Positions 7,000 through 16,457 of a stretch of 64,000 nucleotides of DNA are shown piece after piece (the first letter of the stretch is position 1; each line of letters begins with the position of its first letter). Under the pieces are notes generated by a model. The model worked only from the letters and a program-made list of their open reading frames with translations. It searched no databases and was not told where the DNA came from. Location: assembly GCF_008704995.1 (NCBI RefSeq), contig NZ_CP023747.1, forward strand, positions 6,110,001-6,174,000, read 5' to 3'. The position numbers were made by a program, and so were the translations under genes. This stretch comes from Streptomyces nodosus. GTDB taxonomy: Bacteria; Actinomycetota; Actinomycetes; Streptomycetales; Streptomycetaceae.

Positions 7000-9708
7000 T
7001 CAGCGCACCGTGCAGCTGCGACCGCCGAGTTCGAACGCCGCCGGCCGGGTGTTCGCCCCCGACCAGCTCCCCGTGAACCCGAAGCCCACGGACGAGCCCG
7101 CCGTGACACCGGCGTTCCAGCTCAGGTTCTTCGCCGTCACCGTGGTGCCCGACTGGGTGTAGTCGGCGTTCCACAGCTGGCCGACCTTCTGGCCGTTCGC
7201 GAAGGACCAGCCGAGCGACCAGCCGTTCCACGCGGTGGAGCCGGTGTTGGTGAGCTGTACATCGGCCTGGAAGCCGCCCGGCCACTGGTTGGTGACGGTG
7301 TAGGTGACGGCGCAGGCGCCCGAGGGCGTCGGATCGGTGCCGCCTCCGCCGTCGGAGCCCCCGCCTCCCGTGTCGCCGCCGCCGGTGTCCCCACCGCCGC
7401 CCGGGGCGGAGGTGTCGCCGTAGACGACCCCCCGCCCGTTGGTGGACACATAGACCCGCCCGTACACCCGTGGATCACCGGTGATCGCCGCGCCGGTCCA
7501 GCCCCACTGATGGGAGTCGTCGTTGATGCGCGTCCAGCTCGCGCCCTGGTCCGTGGAGCGGAAGATCCCCCGTACGCCGCCGATCTTCGCGCTGGTGTAG
7601 AGCGTCTGGTACGAGGCTCCCGGTGCCGCCTTGCCGAAGCCGATGGTGTCGGCCTGCTGCACCGTGGACAGCTTGGTGAAGGAGGCGCCGCCGTTCGTCG
7701 AGTGCCACAGACCGTAGGCGCCGTCGTCCGTGCCGCCCGCCAGCCAGAGGTCGCCCTTGGCGCCGGGAAGTGCCTTGAAACGGACGCTGTCCCCGCTCGG
7801 CAGACCGGTCGCCGTAGAGGCGGTGAAGGTCGCGCCGCCGTCCGAACTGACGTAGAGCTTCCCGGACTTGAAGCCGTAGAAGGTCTTGGGGTCCACCCGG
7901 TCCGACTCCACGAGAGCCCCCGCGGGGATGCCGCCCGCCGTCGACCAGGACGAGCCGAAGCCGGCGGTGTACCGCACCCCGGTGCCCGCCGGACTCCATA
8001 CGAACCGGCTGCCGTCGGAGGCCGCCGCGACCGTGCCGCCGCCGCTGACGCCCGAGGGATCGGTGCCGCCGAACCAGTGGGCGCCGTTGTCCGTCGAGAA
8101 CGCGATGTGCGGCGCCGCGTCCGCGTCGCCCACCCGCACCACGGTGTCGGGGTCGCTCTCGGCGAAGTCCAGGCTGGTGGTCGTGGTGAAGACCGGGGAG
8201 GTGTACATCATCGACGGGACCTGGGTGAGGTCCGTGTGCCGGAACCCGCCGATGTCGCCGAGCGCGCTGAAGAGCCGGGCCCCGCCGGACGGGGGAGCGG
8301 CGAGGTCGTTGACCGAGGTCTCCTCCAGGCCCCGCACCATGGGCTTGACGGCGAACCGGCTCCCGCTGTCCCAGTTCGTCAGGTTCTCGGTGCCGTAGAC
8401 GGTCGCGCCCGTCCCGTACATCATCCGGTCCGAGTCGAAGGGGTCGATCTCCAGCGACTCGGTCATCCAGCCGAGTTTCGGGGTCTGTTCCGGCGGTGCC
8501 GGGTCGGCGCCGAAGGTCAGCCAGGGCGAGGACGAGACATCGATGGTGTAGCGGTTCGAGCGGTTCGGGTACGAGGTGTAGTCCCAGGCCTGTGTCCAGG
8601 TGGCGCCGCTGTCGGTGGAGCGGAAGATCTGGGTGTCCGGCCACCAGGAGCTGTACGCGGTCGCCATCACCGTGCCCGGATGCCGCCGGTCGATCGTCAG
8701 CCCGCTGAAGCCGTAGTAGGTGTCGGCCTCCGCGACCGGGCTGATGTCGGTCCAGGTGCCGGTCCTGGTCGCGTACCGCAGAAGCCGGCCCTTGTCGCCG
8801 TCGTACGGCCCGCCCTTGTCGCTGTAGGCGAGGTAGAGATAGCCGTTCTCGGCGTCCAGCACGCCCTTGTGGGCGAGTCGGCCGGTGGGCTGCCCGGCCA
8901 GCCGGGACCAGGTCGCGCCCGCGTCCGTGGAGCGGTAGACCGCGTTGTCCTGGTCGGCGACCCCGACGTAGATCGTCTTGGTGGCGCTGCCCGCGGTGCC
9001 GGTGGACTCGTCGAAGGTGACCCAGACGATGCCCTGGTTGTCACTGGCGTATCCGCTGGTGTCGCCCGGGTCCTGCACATAGGTGCCGGCATTGGGGAAG
9101 GTGCCGACCTGGGACCAGGTCGCCCCGGAGTCGGTCGAGCGCCACAGGCCCTTTCCGCTGGGCGCGCCCAGATAGAGCACGCTGTCCTTGTGGGGGTCGA
9201 TCGCCAGCCGCTCGCCCATGCCGCGCCCCGGCATGTTCCCGCCCAGCTTGAACGGCAGTCCGGCCTTCTGCCAGGTCGCGCCCCGGTCGGAGGACCTCAG
9301 CACGGCCCCGTTGCCCGGGTCCCAGTCGTTGGTGTAGGTGCCGACGGCCGCGTACACCTTGTCGGGGTCGACGGAGTCGCTGGCGAGGCTGACGACTCCG
9401 GTGTGCCCCCAGTCGTCCCAGCCGACCGAGTCGAGCAGCGGGGTCCAGGACTTGGTGGACTGCTGCCAGCGGTAGGCGCCGCCGATGTCGGTGCGGGCAT
9501 AGGCGAGGTTCTTCTCGGAGCGGTTGAAGACGATGCCGGGCACGAAGCCGCCGCCGTCGATACGGGCGTTCTGCCAGGTGTAGGCCTCTGCGGCGGCCAC
9601 CGTCCGGGGGGTGTCCACGGCGAGCGCGGAGGGGGCGCCGGACAGCAGGCCCGCTGCCAGCGCGAGTACGGCCGTGAGGACACGGCCCTTGCGGGGAGTT
9701 CTTCGCAC
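7000..9708 (-). CDS. Secreted xyloglucanase, GH74 with C-terminal CBM2
   Basis: The protein has 902 residues. A Sec signal peptide (about residues 1-30, ending near PSALA) leads into the two seven-bladed beta-propellers of GH74, recognisable from WQNARIDGGGFVPGIVFN, ARTDIGGAYRW and repeated RSTDSGATW blades. A Gly/Asp-rich linker (about 770-800) precedes a cellulose-binding CBM2 (about 800-902) with Cys near each end. GH74 enzymes cleave the beta-1,4-glucan backbone of xyloglucan. GTG 9708 follows AGAGGA at 7-8 bases. It lies 92 bases after the GH48 gene on the same strand, so it may share the CebR-controlled promoter. Confidence 0.93.
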   Translation of the reverse strand: MRRTPRKGRVLTAVLALAAGLLSGAPSALAVDTPRTVAAAEAYTWQNARIDGGGFVPGIVFNRSEKNLAYARTDIGGAYRWQQSTKSWTPLLDSVGWDDWGHTGVVSLASDSVDPDKVYAAVGTYTNDWDPGNGAVLRSSDRGATWQKAGLPFKLGGNMPGRGMGERLAIDPHKDSVLYLGAPSGKGLWRSTDSGATWSQVGTFPNAGTYVQDPGDTSGYASDNQGIVWVTFDESTGTAGSATKTIYVGVADQDNAVYRSTDAGATWSRLAGQPTGRLAHKGVLDAENGYLYLAYSDKGGPYDGDKGRLLRYATRTGTWTDISPVAEADTYYGFSGLTIDRRHPGTVMATAYSSWWPDTQIFRSTDSGATWTQAWDYTSYPNRSNRYTIDVSSSPWLTFGADPAPPEQTPKLGWMTESLEIDPFDSDRMMYGTGATVYGTENLTNWDSGSRFAVKPMVRGLEETSVNDLAAPPSGGARLFSALGDIGGFRHTDLTQVPSMMYTSPVFTTTTSLDFAESDPDTVVRVGDADAAPHIAFSTDNGAHWFGGTDPSGVSGGGTVAAASDGSRFVWSPAGTGVRYTAGFGSSWSTAGGIPAGALVESDRVDPKTFYGFKSGKLYVSSDGGATFTASTATGLPSGDSVRFKALPGAKGDLWLAGGTDDGAYGLWHSTNGGASFTKLSTVQQADTIGFGKAAPGASYQTLYTSAKIGGVRGIFRSTDQGASWTRINDDSHQWGWTGAAITGDPRVYGRVYVSTNGRGVVYGDTSAPGGGGDTGGGDTGGGGSDGGGGTDPTPSGACAVTYTVTNQWPGGFQADVQLTNTGSTAWNGWSLGWSFANGQKVGQLWNADYTQSGTTVTAKNLSWNAGVTAGSSVGFGFTGSWSGANTRPAAFELGGRSCTVR

Positions 9709-9740
9709 GGTGGGGTCCTCTCGTCTCGGACACGACGACC

Positions 9741-9771
9741 GGGCGGCCCTCTGTGCGGGTGAGGACCGCCC
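9741..9771 (-). terminator. Hairpin between the GH48 and GH74 genes
   Basis: GGGCGGCCCT (9741-9750) pairs with AGGACCGCCC (9762-9771) with one internal mismatch. It may attenuate readthrough from the GH48 gene into the GH74 gene. No T tract is present. Confidence 0.4.
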
Positions 9772-9800
9772 GGCGCGGTACGCGAAGCCTTAGCGGGGAC

Positions 9801-12716
9801 TTATTCGAGGAGCTCCGCGTACGAGCCCATGGCGAGGGCGATGTCCGCCTGGGCCCAGAACCGGTGGTACGTGAACGTGGGCGCGGCGCCGCCCGCGAGA
9901 TAGCTCTGGATCTTCGACCAGGCGGGGTCGTTCTTGTAGAAGGACCTCAGCGAGGAGAAGGTCGACGACGAGTTGATCGTGTCGCCGTTCGGCATCTTGC
10001 CGCTCCAGCCGTTCGGGACGTACACCTTGTCGCCGAAGCGGCTGTAGTCGGTGCGGGTCTCCGGGACGGCGATACCGAGGCTGTCCTGGTCGTTGTTCCA
10101 CATGCCGTCCAGCAGTGCCTTGGCGGTCGACTTCGCCGCCGCGTCACCGGACTTGGCGCCGTAGTACGTCAGCGTCTTGGCGTATGCGGCCGCCACGCCC
10201 ACGTCGTTGGTGTAGTCCGCGACGGTGACATGCAGCCCGTTGTTGGCTCCGGGGCTGGACGCGTTCCAGGTGTCGGGCTGACCCGACCACTGGAGGGTCG
10301 AGGGGATCTGGAAGGTGCCGTCCGGGTTGACCGTGGTCTTGGACAGCGCCCACTTCACCCACTTGTCGAGGACCTTCTTCGCCGAGGCGTCCCCGGTCTG
10401 CTGGTAGTACTCGGCGACCCGCTCCATCGACCACGCCTGGAAGCCGAACCACTGGTTCGACGGCGGGTCGTGGTAGACGGGCTGCCAGTCGTAGTACATG
10501 CCGTAGAAGGTCGGCGTGCCGGCCGGCGGGGTGGCGTACCGGCCCTGCCAGCTGTTGGTCGCGCCGCCCGCGATGGCGCCCTCGGACGACTGCAGCCACT
10601 GGTAGAACTCCAGCTGGCGCTTGAGCGAGGTGCTCCAGTCGGCGCTGCCCGTCGCCGACTTGGGCTTCAGATCGGCGTAGCTGCTGAGCGCGTACGCGGC
10701 GAGCGGGTTCTGGTAGCCGCCGTGGGTGTGGCTGGAGCCGATGCGCCAGGCCCAGCCCGCCGCGGAGTCCGTCGCGCCGCCCCAGGCGTAGTACCAGGAG
10801 AGCAGATAGTGCGAGGCGTCCTTCCCGGTGCCGGCCGGGCAGGAGACACTGGTGCAGTTACCGATCTTCTTGAAGTACTTGTCGTACATCGAGTAGCGCA
10901 GATAGTCGCCCATCTTGGCCGCCTTGGCCACGGTGGCCGAGACATCGCTGCCCTTGCCCTGCGACTTGGCCCACACATCGGCCCAGTACGCGGCCTGCAC
11001 GGCACGTGCGTCGGCGTCCGGGGCGTCGGTGAACTTCCACTGCTTGGCGTAGGAGGAGTCGCCGGTGAACAGGTCCAGATAGCCGTTGGTGCCGCCGTAC
11101 TTGAAGGCGTCACAGGTCGGCTGCGGCACGGTCTCCCAGACCGACTCCTCGGCACCGCGCTGGAAGGTGTTGATGTACGACGGACCCTTGGCCGTCGGGC
11201 CGGCCTCGCACCCGCCGCCGGGCGTGTTGCCGTAGCCGTAGGTGTTGTCGACGTCCTCGATCCAGTGCATCCCGTAGATGTCGTCCGTGCCGTACGCGGA
11301 CTTCAGCTCACCCGCGATCGGGTCGGAGCCCACCGACACATTGCCGTCGAGCTTCGCCGGGTACTCGTTGGGCGTGTCCAGCTCCGGCGCGTAGGTCGCC
11401 GGCTTGGAAGCGGTGTAGAAGGAGTTGGTCGGCTGGTCGGCGTGGGTGGGGATCATGTACTTCTCCATGGTTCCCCAGGCGCCGTTGAACTTGGACCAGT
11501 CGCCCGTCACCTTGCCGTACATGGCCTGCAGCCAGATGAGATAGCTGTACGCCTCCGACGTGGTCTCATGACCGTGGTCGGGTGCCTCCACGATCAGCGT
11601 CTCCACCGAGTGGTAGGGGATGCCGTCGGGCGAGAAGTAGCCGTTCGCCGGATTGGTGATCTTCCCGTAGAGGTCCAGGAAACGGGCGTCGTACCCCTTG
11701 GAGGCCGCCAGTTCCGTCACCGTGACCGTGGCGTTGGCATAGCCGGTCGCGGAGGCGGTGAAGGTGGCGGAGCCGGTCCCCGTCGCGTTGGCGGTGACGG
11801 TCACCGTCTGCGCGGTGTTCCAGTTGGACGGCGTGAAGGTGAGCGAGGACCCACCGGTCACGGACAGCCCGGTGTTGCCGGCCGTGCGGGCCACGGACAC
11901 CGTCACATTGGAGCTCGGCTGCTTGGACAGCGACACCCCGAAGGTGCCGGTCTTGCCCTGCTGGACGCCGAGCTGGGTCGGGGAGGCCACCACGGCGGGA
12001 CCGGAGGCGACCGTGATCCCGACCGGGGTCGAGGCGGCGGACGCGCCCAGGCTGTCGTACGCCTTGGCCACCAGAGAATGACTGCCCACGGTCAAGCTTG
12101 AGACCGAGAGCGTGAAGGGCGCACTGGTGTCGGTGCCCAGCAGAGTGGTGTCGTCGTAGAACTCGACCTTGCTGACCGTCGCGTTGTCGGCGGCGGCCGC
12201 GGTCGCGGCGAGCGGAACCGCCTCACCCTGGCTGTAGACCGCGCCCGGAGCGGGGCTGGTCAGCACGGCGATCGGCGGCTGATGCGCGCCCGTACAGGTC
12301 GTACCGTTGACCGCGAAGCTCGTCGGGGCGGTGTTCGTGCCGCTGTAACTGAACTGGGCGCCGGCGGTGACGGCGGCCCCGGCGGCGATCGTTCCGTTCC
12401 AGTCGACGTTCTTCACCGTGATGTTCTTGCCCGACTGGGACCAGCTGCCGTTCCAGCCGTTGGAGAGCGTCTGGTTGCCGGAGTAGGCGTACGTCAGGGT
12501 CCAGCCGTTGAGGGTGTCCGTACCACGGTTGGTGATCGTGACATCCGTGGTGAAGCCGGAGCCCCAGTCGTTGGTCTTGTAGTCCACGCTGCACTGGACC
12601 GCCGCCGCCTGGGCGGGAGTCGTGCCGTTGGCCAGCATCGTGAGGGGGAGCGCGAGGGCCGCCGTGACGGCGGTCAAGAGCCGTCGCACGGCGCGACGTC
12701 TCCGTCTGGGAGCCAT
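9801..12716 (-). CDS. Secreted reducing-end cellobiohydrolase, CBM2-linker-GH48
   Basis: The protein has 971 residues. An Arg-rich N terminus and signal peptide (to about residue 38) are followed by CBM2 (about 40-142), an Ig/bacterial-cadherin-like segment (about 148-235) and a second beta-sandwich linker (about 240-335). The GH48 catalytic domain (about 340-971) includes the conserved EAPDHGHETTSEAYSYLIW stretch that carries the general acid Glu. GH48 enzymes are processive exocellulases acting from reducing ends, synergistic with GH6. AAGGAGG lies 9 bases before ATG 12716. A perfect CebR-type box lies 60 bases upstream. Divergent from the GH5-GH6 pair. Confidence 0.95.
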   Translation of the reverse strand: MAPRRRRRAVRRLLTAVTAALALPLTMLANGTTPAQAAAVQCSVDYKTNDWGSGFTTDVTITNRGTDTLNGWTLTYAYSGNQTLSNGWNGSWSQSGKNITVKNVDWNGTIAAGAAVTAGAQFSYSGTNTAPTSFAVNGTTCTGAHQPPIAVLTSPAPGAVYSQGEAVPLAATAAAADNATVSKVEFYDDTTLLGTDTSAPFTLSVSSLTVGSHSLVAKAYDSLGASAASTPVGITVASGPAVVASPTQLGVQQGKTGTFGVSLSKQPSSNVTVSVARTAGNTGLSVTGGSSLTFTPSNWNTAQTVTVTANATGTGSATFTASATGYANATVTVTELAASKGYDARFLDLYGKITNPANGYFSPDGIPYHSVETLIVEAPDHGHETTSEAYSYLIWLQAMYGKVTGDWSKFNGAWGTMEKYMIPTHADQPTNSFYTASKPATYAPELDTPNEYPAKLDGNVSVGSDPIAGELKSAYGTDDIYGMHWIEDVDNTYGYGNTPGGGCEAGPTAKGPSYINTFQRGAEESVWETVPQPTCDAFKYGGTNGYLDLFTGDSSYAKQWKFTDAPDADARAVQAAYWADVWAKSQGKGSDVSATVAKAAKMGDYLRYSMYDKYFKKIGNCTSVSCPAGTGKDASHYLLSWYYAWGGATDSAAGWAWRIGSSHTHGGYQNPLAAYALSSYADLKPKSATGSADWSTSLKRQLEFYQWLQSSEGAIAGGATNSWQGRYATPPAGTPTFYGMYYDWQPVYHDPPSNQWFGFQAWSMERVAEYYQQTGDASAKKVLDKWVKWALSKTTVNPDGTFQIPSTLQWSGQPDTWNASSPGANNGLHVTVADYTNDVGVAAAYAKTLTYYGAKSGDAAAKSTAKALLDGMWNNDQDSLGIAVPETRTDYSRFGDKVYVPNGWSGKMPNGDTINSSSTFSSLRSFYKNDPAWSKIQSYLAGGAAPTFTYHRFWAQADIALAMGSYAELLE

Positions 12717-12775
12717 GTGCTGGTTCCTCCTTGCGGCTCGGAGAAGTGGGGGAGGAGCAACAAGCCTTGAACCAG

Positions 12776-12789
12776 TGGGAGCGCTCCCA
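12776..12789. promoter_or_regulatory. CebR-type operator (perfect 14-bp palindrome)
   Basis: TGGGAGCGCTCCCA matches the known Streptomyces CebR operator exactly. CebR is the cellobiose/cellotriose-responsive LacI repressor. The box is 60 bases upstream of the GH48 start and 193 upstream of the GH5 start. Confidence 0.9.
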
Positions 12790-12919
12790 TATTGGGGAGG
12801 GGGGTTGAGGCGGTCAAGATGTTTGAAGAGTCGAAAAGATTCGACGTGTCGCGCCGAAGGAAAGTCGGCGACCTCCTCTATCCTTTGCCGTCACTTGCCG
12901 CTAGCTTCATTGCCACCAG

Positions 12920-12933
12920 TGGGAGCGATTCCA
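12920..12933. promoter_or_regulatory. Second, imperfect CebR-like box
   Basis: TGGGAGCGATTCCA matches the CebR palindrome at 12 of 14 positions and lies 49 bases before the GH5 start. It is nearer the plus-strand genes than the perfect box. Confidence 0.65.
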
Positions 12934-12981
12934 TCAGTCGACGCGTCTGTCACGACGTGCCCGAGCTGTAAGGACTCGCTC

Positions 12982-14469
12982 ATGCACCCCCCTCGCTCCG
13001 CGCTTTTACTCGTGGCCGGCGCGGTCGCCCTTGTGGGCACCGCGGTCGCGCCGGTCGTCACGGCCTCGGGCGCCGCGCCCGTCTGCTCGGTGGAGTACTC
13101 CGTCACCAACCAGTGGGACAGCGGCTTCCAGGGCTCGGTACAGATCACCAACAACAGTGCGGCCCTGAGTTCCTGGAGTCTGACCTTCGGCTTTGCGAAC
13201 GGTCAGAAGGTGACACAGGGCTGGAACGCCAAGTGGTCGCAGTCCGGTGCGACCGTGACCGCGACCAATGAGAGCTACAACGGTTCGCTGGCCACGGGCG
13301 CGAGTGTCAGCGCCGGGTTCCTCGGCTCCTGGTCGGGGAACAATGCCGCTCCCACGTCGTTCAAGCTCAACGGCACGACGTGCAACGTGGATTCCGGGCC
13401 GACGCCGCCGACCGACCCACCGACGGATCCGCCGACCGACCCACCGTCGGACGGCAAGGTTCCGGCACTGCATGTCTCGGGCAACAAGCTGGTGGACGCC
13501 GGCGGCAGCTCGCGCAGGCTGCTCGGCGTGAACCGTTCGGGTGCCGAGTTCATGTGTGTGCAGGGTTATGGCATCTTCGACGGTCCGGTCGACGACGCGG
13601 CGATCAAGGCGATCGCCGACTGGAAGGCCAACACGGTCCGCATTCCGCTGAACGAGGAGTGCTGGCTGGGGCTGTCCAACATCAAGCCGCAGTACGCGGG
13701 CGCCAACTACATCGGCGCGATCAAGGACCTGGTGGCCAGGGTCGAGGCGCACGGGATGACCCCGATCGTCGAACTGCACTGGACCTACGGCCAGTACACC
13801 GGGAACTCCGCGGGCTGCTCCGATGTGCACGCCACCTGCCAGAAGCCGATGCCGGACGCCCAGTACAGCCCCTCGTTCTGGTCGTCGGTCGCCAGTACCT
13901 TCAAGGACGACCAGGCGGTCGTGTTCGACCTGTTCAACGAGCCCTATCCGGACCGCGCCACCTCCACGACCACCCAGGCGTGGCAGTGCTGGCGGGACGG
14001 CGGCACCTGCCCCGGCATCGAGTACCGGGTCGCCGGGATGCAGTCCCTGGTCGACGCGGTGCGCGGCGCCGGAGCCAAGAACGTGATCATGGCCGGCGGG
14101 CTCGCCTACTCGAACGACATGAGCCAGTGGCTGACCTACCGGCCCAGCGATCCGACCGGCAATCTGGCCGCCTCGTACCACGTCTACAACTTCAACACCT
14201 GTTCCACCGAGAGCTGCTGGAACTCCACGCTCGCGCCGGTGGCGGCCGCGGTGCCGCTGGTGGCCGGGGAGATCGGTGAGAACACCTGCTCGCACGGTTT
14301 CGTCGACCAGGTCATGAAGTGGTTCGACGATCGGTCCCTGTCCTACCTGGGCTGGACCTGGAACACCTGGGACTGCTCCTCCGGGCCGTCCCTGATCTCC
14401 GACTACGACGGAACCCCCACGTCGTACGGCATGGGGCTGCGTGATCATCTGCGCGCCCTGAACGGATGA
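12982..14469 (+). CDS. Secreted endo-beta-1,4-glucanase, CBM2-GH5
   Basis: The protein has 495 residues. A signal peptide (about 1-33) is followed by CBM2 (about 36-133) and a linker of repeated PPTDPPTD (about 137-152). The GH5 domain (about 158-495) has its acid/base Glu at residue 320 in FDLFNEP and its likely nucleophile at 430 in VAGEIGEN. It cuts internal bonds of cellulose outside the cell. ATG 12982 is chosen because the signal peptide starts there and AAGGA lies 8 bases ahead; the frame is open further upstream but runs through the operators. The GH6 gene follows after 49 bases. Confidence 0.95.
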   Translation: MHPPRSALLLVAGAVALVGTAVAPVVTASGAAPVCSVEYSVTNQWDSGFQGSVQITNNSAALSSWSLTFGFANGQKVTQGWNAKWSQSGATVTATNESYNGSLATGASVSAGFLGSWSGNNAAPTSFKLNGTTCNVDSGPTPPTDPPTDPPTDPPSDGKVPALHVSGNKLVDAGGSSRRLLGVNRSGAEFMCVQGYGIFDGPVDDAAIKAIADWKANTVRIPLNEECWLGLSNIKPQYAGANYIGAIKDLVARVEAHGMTPIVELHWTYGQYTGNSAGCSDVHATCQKPMPDAQYSPSFWSSVASTFKDDQAVVFDLFNEPYPDRATSTTTQAWQCWRDGGTCPGIEYRVAGMQSLVDAVRGAGAKNVIMAGGLAYSNDMSQWLTYRPSDPTGNLAASYHVYNFNTCSTESCWNSTLAPVAAAVPLVAGEIGENTCSHGFVDQVMKWFDDRSLSYLGWTWNTWDCSSGPSLISDYDGTPTSYGMGLRDHLRALNG

Positions 14470-14518
14470 GCACTCCCGAAACGGACAACGTCCGCAAGAG
14501 AGAAGGAAACTCGCACTC

Positions 14519-16267
14519 ATGAGTCGTACCAGAACAGCGATACTCGCTGCCCTGGCGCTGGTCGCCGGTGCGTCGGGAACGGCGCTCGCCGCCGCCCCGT
14601 CGTCGAGCGTCGGCACCGCAGCCGTCCCCTGTACCGTCGACTACAAGGTGAACCAGTGGGACAGCGGCTTCACCGCCGATGTCACCGTCACCAACAACGG
14701 TGCCGCCAAGTCCAACTGGTCGCTGAAGTGGACGTACGCCGGTAACCAGAAGGTCACCAGCGGCTGGAACGCCAAGATCAGCCAGAGCGGTGCCAATGTC
14801 ACCGCGGCCAACGAGACCTACAACGGCAACCTGGCCACGGGCGGCTCGGTCAACTTCGGCTTCCAGGGCACCTACAGCGGCAGCAACGCGATCCCGGCCG
14901 CCTTCACCCTCGACGGCGTCACCTGCAACGTCGACAACGGCGGAGGCAACCCCGGCGGCGGCGACCCGGGTGGCGGTGACCCGGGCGGCGGCAACCCCGG
15001 CGGCGGCAACGGCAGCCGCGTCGACAACCCGTACGTCGGCGCCAAGGTGTATGTGAACCCGGAGTGGTCGAAGAACGCGGCCGCAGAGCCGGGCGGCTCC
15101 CGCGTCTCCAACCAGCCCACCGGCGTCTGGCTGGACCGCATCGCCGCGATCAACGGCGTGAACGGCGGCATGGGCCTGCGGGCCCACCTCGACGAGGCCC
15201 TGAAGCAGAAGGGCACCGGCGAGGAGGTCATCCAGGTGGTCGTCTACGACCTGCCGGGACGTGACTGCGCGGCCCTCGCCTCCAACGGAGAGCTGGGCCC
15301 CACCGAGATCGACAAGTACAAGACGCAGTTCATCGACCCGATCGCGGCCATCCTCGGCGACGCCAAGTACTCCTCGCTGCGGATCGTCACCACGATCGAG
15401 ATCGACTCGCTGCCGAACCTGGTCACCAACACCGGCAGCCGTGAGACCGCCACGCCTCAGTGCGACACGATGAAGGCGAACGGCAACTACATCAAGGGCG
15501 TCGGCTACGCGCTCGGCAAGCTGGGCAAGATCCCGAACGTCTACAACTACGTGGACGCCGGGCACCACGGCTGGATCGGCTGGGACGACAACTTCGGCGC
15601 CTCGGCCGACATCTTCAAGCAGGCGGCCACCAGCGAGGGCGCGTCCGTCAACGACGTGGCCGGCTTCATCACCAACACGGCCAACTACAGCGCGCTGAAG
15701 GAGAACAACTTCACGATCAACGACAGCGTGAACGGCACCTCGGTGCGCCAGTCCAAGTGGGTGGACTGGAACCAGTACGTCGACGAGCAGTCGTTCGCCC
15801 AGGCCTTCCGCCAGAAGCTGGTCTCGGTCGGCTTCAACTCGAACATCGGCATGCTGATCGACACCTCCAGGAACGGCTGGGGCGGATCGGCCCGTCCGGC
15901 CGGTCCGGGTGCCAAGACCAACGTGGACACCTATGTCGACGGCGGGCGTTACGACCGCCGTATCCACATGGGTAACTGGTGCAACCAGTCGGGTGCCGGT
16001 CTCGGTGAGCGCCCGAAGGCCGCACCGGCCGCCGGTATCGACGCCTATGTGTGGATGAAGCCCCCGGGGGAGTCCGACGGCTCCAGCACCGCCATCTCGA
16101 ACGACGAGGGCAAGGGCTTCGACCGCATGTGTGACCCGACCTACGGCGGCAACGCCCGCAACGGCAACAACGCGTCCGGTGCGCTGGCGAACGCCCCGGT
16201 CTCCGGTCACTGGTTCTCGGCCCAGTTCCAGGAGCTGATGAAGAACGCGTACCCGCCTCTGTCATGA
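14519..16267 (+). CDS. Secreted cellobiohydrolase/endoglucanase, CBM2-GH6
   Basis: The protein has 582 residues. A signal peptide (about 1-25) is followed by CBM2 (about 36-138), a Gly/Asn/Asp/Pro linker (GGGDPGGG repeats, about 140-160) and a GH6 catalytic domain. VVYDLPGRDCAALASNGE and IEIDSLPNLVTN carry the two conserved aspartates of the GH6 mechanism. The length and loops suggest a non-reducing-end exocellulase, complementing the GH48 enzyme. Its 49-base gap from the GH5 gene suggests one transcript; two hairpins end it. Confidence 0.94.
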   Translation: MSRTRTAILAALALVAGASGTALAAAPSSSVGTAAVPCTVDYKVNQWDSGFTADVTVTNNGAAKSNWSLKWTYAGNQKVTSGWNAKISQSGANVTAANETYNGNLATGGSVNFGFQGTYSGSNAIPAAFTLDGVTCNVDNGGGNPGGGDPGGGDPGGGNPGGGNGSRVDNPYVGAKVYVNPEWSKNAAAEPGGSRVSNQPTGVWLDRIAAINGVNGGMGLRAHLDEALKQKGTGEEVIQVVVYDLPGRDCAALASNGELGPTEIDKYKTQFIDPIAAILGDAKYSSLRIVTTIEIDSLPNLVTNTGSRETATPQCDTMKANGNYIKGVGYALGKLGKIPNVYNYVDAGHHGWIGWDDNFGASADIFKQAATSEGASVNDVAGFITNTANYSALKENNFTINDSVNGTSVRQSKWVDWNQYVDEQSFAQAFRQKLVSVGFNSNIGMLIDTSRNGWGGSARPAGPGAKTNVDTYVDGGRYDRRIHMGNWCNQSGAGLGERPKAAPAAGIDAYVWMKPPGESDGSSTAISNDEGKGFDRMCDPTYGGNARNGNNASGALANAPVSGHWFSAQFQELMKNAYPPLS

Positions 16268-16282
16268 GCTGAGGCGATCCTC

Positions 16283-16310
16283 CGGGGCCGGCGCTGACGG
16301 GCCGGCCCCG
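16283..16310 (+). terminator. First hairpin after the GH6 gene
   Basis: A 10-bp perfect stem (16283-16292 with 16301-16310) starts 16 bases after the stop codon. It has no T tract of its own; a second terminator follows. Confidence 0.6.
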
Positions 16311-16330
16311 GGCTGATCACGCACGGGTCC

Positions 16331-16378
16331 CTCCGGACACCGGGTCGCCCCCCGGTGCCCGGAGGCGGCCCGGTTTTT
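16331..16378 (+). terminator. Intrinsic terminator of the cellulase operon
   Basis: A stem of 6 + 7 bp with one mismatch (16331-16344 with 16351-16364) is followed by GCGGCCCGGTTTTT. Confidence 0.8.
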
Positions 16379-16457
16379 GCCGTCCCGGCAACGGAAGTGG
16401 CCCTCGTCCGGTGCGTCGGCGCAGGCTGGCGGCACCCGGAAGAGAGGCTGAATCACC

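Noticed and set aside
9753..12101. A 782-codon plus-strand frame opposite the GH48 gene.
   Set aside because: Low-complexity Val/Gly/Arg composition and no ribosome site; the minus strand carries an unmistakable GH48 enzyme.
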